From contig JANLYB010000217.1 in NCBI GenBank assembly GCA_031365425.1, positions 1-24,377 of the forward strand: a stretch of DNA of 24,377 nt, in the 5' to 3' direction. The notes beneath the pieces are model-generated. The model did no database searches. It was not told where the DNA came from and worked only from the letters and a program-made list of their open reading frames with translations. This document shows positions 22,779 through 24,377 of the stretch, one piece after another. Made by a program: the position numbers and the translations under genes. This DNA is from JANXVY01 sp031365425 (lineage in GTDB: Bacteria; Pseudomonadota; Alphaproteobacteria; Rhizobiales; Hyphomicrobiaceae). The stretch's first letter is position 1, and every line of letters starts with the position of its first letter.

Positions 22779-23057
22779 TTGCGTACCCGTTTGATCGCCG
22801 TTGGTTTTGTGATTGCCGCGACGGCGGCTGGCGTCGCCCTGGCGCAAGACAAAGCGCAGCCCGCGCCTGCGGCTGCTGGCGCACCATCGCCGTGCACCGA
22901 TCTTGTCGAGGCGGAATGCGCCAACATGGCCGGATGCGTATGGCTGCCGGGCTATAAGGTTGCAACGGGTGCGACCGTGATGGGCTACTGCCGCGCGGCA
23001 CCCAAGCCGCTGACGGCGCGCCGTGGGCCCGGCGCACCGGCCGTTCCGCAGCAGTAA
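22779..23057 (+). CDS. Small secreted four-cysteine protein, TTG start
   Basis: 92 residues. A signal peptide of about 22 residues ends ALAQ, then an Ala/Pro-rich spacer, a core with Cys 39, 47, 53 and 71 (PCTDLVEAECANMAGCVWLPGYK ... GYCR spaced as C-X7-C-X5-C-X17-C) and a short Pro/Arg tail. The pattern suggests two disulphides in the periplasm or outside. I have seen similar short proteins in alphaproteobacteria, always without a known function. The TTG start is fixed by a near-perfect GAGGAGG site (22767-22773) five bases upstream; no in-frame ATG fits. Confidence 0.75.
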   Translation: MRTRLIAVGFVIAATAAGVALAQDKAQPAPAAAGAPSPCTDLVEAECANMAGCVWLPGYKVATGATVMGYCRAAPKPLTARRGPGAPAVPQQ

Positions 23058-23082
23058 GCGGGCGGGGTCGTGTGCTTCGCGC

Positions 23083-23140
23083 GTAGGGCTATCGCCCTAC
23101 AACCCATTCGGGAGCACAGCTCCCGAACCCTCAGTTTTTT
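23083..23140. repeat. Twin hairpins followed by a T run
   Basis: GTAGGGC-TATC-GCCCTAC (23083-23100) and TTCGGGAGC-ACA-GCTCCCGAA (23107-23127), both perfect, with a six-T run at 23135-23140. The seven-base gap between the second stem and the T run is long for a classic terminator, but the site is 26 bases after the small Cys protein gene and may end it. It also resembles short dispersed palindromes. Confidence 0.6.
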
Positions 23141-23189
23141 AGGACAAAGCGAACGTGGGCGAGTGCCAAGCCTAGCAAGTTGATTTTGC

Positions 23190-23279
23190 GCAAGGTTAGG
23201 ACTCATCGAGTTCGCGGACGCCGATGTCGATACGATCATCGCGTACATCAACAGCCTGCCGGCTCCGAGCGGGAAGTAG
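23190..23279 (+). pseudogene. C-terminal remnant of a cytochrome c-type gene
   Basis: A short frame ending at TAG 23277-23279 reads ...FADADVDTIIAYINSLPAPSGK, which is the typical C-terminal helix of class I c-type cytochromes (an acidic turn, then IIAYINSLP). The frame is closed by a stop (TGA 23181-23183) upstream and contains no CXXCH haem motif, so only the tail survives. It follows the twin-hairpin site and lies convergent with the hydratase gene. Confidence 0.5.
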
Positions 23280-23288
23280 GGCGCGGCG

Positions 23289-24104
23289 TCAGGCGATGGT
23301 CAATTTGGGGCCGGTCAAGCTGATCCCCGCGAAGTTCGCCGCCCAGGTTTGACCGGGCTTGATGGACATGGCTTCGGTCAGGGTGCCTGTGGTGATAAGT
23401 TCACCCGCGCGGAGCGGGTCGCGGCTGCCGAAGCGGGCAAGTTCGTTGACGAGGAACGCCAGTGATTGAATCGGGCCGCCCAAAACGTTGCGGGCGTGAC
23501 CATGCTGGCGGGTTGAGTCAGGGCCGATCAGTTCCACGGTAAAGCTGGTCAGAACATGGGCGAACGACGCGCGGTCTTCTGGAACCATGAGCTTTTTACC
23601 GAGCAGCAACGCGCCGTGAACGCCGAAGGCTGCCGTGGCGTCAGCTGCGGTGAAGGTCCAGTTTGGGAAAATCGAGGTGACGATTTCGAAGGCGGGCGCA
23701 ATCCAGTCGACGCAGGCGAGAAGATGGGCGGCGTTCATGCCTGCCTCAGGGGCCTTTGCGAGGTGGAGGACGATCTCGGGCTCAATACGCGGCTCGGGCC
23801 AATCAGGGAGCTTGAACGAGGAACCCAGCGCCGGGAGATCGGCGACGGTCGTATCGAACATGTAGTTCCAGATCGGGCCTTCCAGTCCGAGTCCGTGCCA
23901 AACGGCGCTGTTGGTGAAACCGATCTTGCGTCCGTCCGGCGTCTCGCCACGGCCTTGGCGCAGGTCACGGATGAGGGCCGCGACCTCATAGGCCTGAGCC
24001 AGCGTCAAACCGCCATCCCGCGAGGAGAGAGGCGAGACCTGACGTCCAGTCCCGAGCAAGGCCAGAATTTCGCCAGCGACGACTTGCTGTGATGGGTTGA
24101 TCAA
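23289..24104 (-). CDS. 2-keto-4-pentenoate hydratase/FAH-family protein
   Basis: 271 residues of the MhpD/DmpE-type hydratase and decarboxylase group, which acts on 2-hydroxydienoates at the end of meta-cleavage pathways. Visible marks are a KIGFTNSAVWHGLGLEGPIWNYMFDTTV segment, EPEIVLHLAKAP (metal-binding Glu-x-Glu region), DWIAPAFEIV, GALLLGKKL, VLGGPIQSLAFLVNEL and a C-terminal GELITTGTLTEAMSIKPGQTW. The start is a TTG (24104): a TAA lies two codons upstream and no ATG occurs before residue 80, while GGCGGGG is about ten bases ahead. It stands alone, without other aromatic-degradation genes, so the physiological substrate is open. Confidence 0.85.
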   Translation of the reverse strand: MINPSQQVVAGEILALLGTGRQVSPLSSRDGGLTLAQAYEVAALIRDLRQGRGETPDGRKIGFTNSAVWHGLGLEGPIWNYMFDTTVADLPALGSSFKLPDWPEPRIEPEIVLHLAKAPEAGMNAAHLLACVDWIAPAFEIVTSIFPNWTFTAADATAAFGVHGALLLGKKLMVPEDRASFAHVLTSFTVELIGPDSTRQHGHARNVLGGPIQSLAFLVNELARFGSRDPLRAGELITTGTLTEAMSIKPGQTWAANFAGISLTGPKLTIA

Positions 24105-24223
24105 ATGTTATCCCCGCCGTTGCTGGTATCAGTATCGTAAGCGCATCCCGGCGCCTCGTCATCCCAGATGGATTTTAGCGGGGAGAGGACGTATTGCTGG
24201 GGCTCAGGTGAGGGCGCGAGCAA

Positions 24224-24377
24224 ATGGCACTGGACACGATCAGCGTATTGGGTGGCGGGGCGTGGGGAACGGCACTTGCCCAAGTGCAGGCGCGGCATAA
24301 TCAGCCGGTGACGCTTTGGGCGCGCAATGGGGCGGCGGTGCATGAGATCAATACGCAGCACACCAATGCGGGGTATC
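24224..24377 (+). CDS. gpsA: Glycerol-3-phosphate dehydrogenase [NAD(P)+], 5' end
   Basis: The first 51 codons up to the window edge read MALDTISVLGGGAWGTALAQVQARHNQPVTLWARN, the N-terminal Rossmann dinucleotide-binding motif (GGGAWGTALA) of GpsA, which makes sn-glycerol 3-phosphate for phospholipid synthesis. The start ATG at 24224 fits the family; an AGG lies upstream. Divergent from the hydratase gene. In many alphaproteobacteria gpsA follows tsaD; that gene is not upstream here. Confidence 0.92.
   Translation, partial: MALDTISVLGGGAWGTALAQVQARHNQPVTLWARNGAAVHEINTQHTNAGY

Overview
The window is a chromosomal segment of moderately high GC content, most likely from an alphaproteobacterium. 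The clues are the gene families (ATP-type PEP carboxykinase, TadG-like VWA protein, BtuF-like protein, DUF1345, small Cys protein ending in PGYK...GYCR), two GGAAC-N19-TT motifs that match the general-stress EcfG promoter pattern, and dispersed palindromes common in that class. The order is not certain; Hyphomicrobiales-like is a guess. There is no phage, IS transposase, CRISPR array, rRNA or tRNA that I can see.

Layout. 0.1-3.4 kb (+): a three-gene, translationally overlapping export operon (membrane-fusion adaptor, FtsX/MacB-type permease, LolD/MacB-type ATPase), followed by a BtuF-like cobalamin-binding protein without a signal peptide. 4.3-5.5 kb: a divergent stress-type pair, a secreted SYLF (Ysc84) protein (-) and a DUF892 ferritin-like protein (+), the latter behind two candidate EcfG promoters. 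5.6-9.5 kb (-): a type I secretion ABC transporter with a degenerate C39 domain, overlapping an HlyD adaptor that carries an unusual extra N-terminal membrane region. 10.0-13.8 kb (+): pckA and acs, central carbon metabolism (gluconeogenesis and acetate activation). 13.8-19.4 kb (-): TadG-like VWA protein, proB, a DUF1345 membrane protein, an unknown one-TM protein and moaA. 19.6-22.6 kb: a small hypothetical gene (+), a Tat-exported lysozyme-like protein (-) and a divergent GH114-like secreted hydrolase (+). 22.8-24.4 kb: a small secreted four-cysteine protein, the tail of a lost cytochrome c gene, a 2-keto-4-pentenoate hydratase-family gene (-) and the 5' end of gpsA (+).

The most interesting feature is not a protein. 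Four intergenic regions (about 9.70, 11.58, 18.29 and 21.40 kb) carry the same-orientation element built round GAGTCC plus the palindrome CCGGCGCTCRCGCCGG. Three copies have a 12-14 bp A-start/T-end hairpin directly in front, and further hairpins follow. The flanking stems differ in sequence between copies but stay base-paired, which suggests a conserved multi-hairpin structure. The same palindrome core recurs in one unit of a 94-bp tandem repeat at 20.0-20.2 kb. Together with at least four other palindromic repeat types between 16.5 and 23.1 kb, almost every gap in the right half holds a repeat. The genes themselves are mostly housekeeping or ordinary accessory genes.
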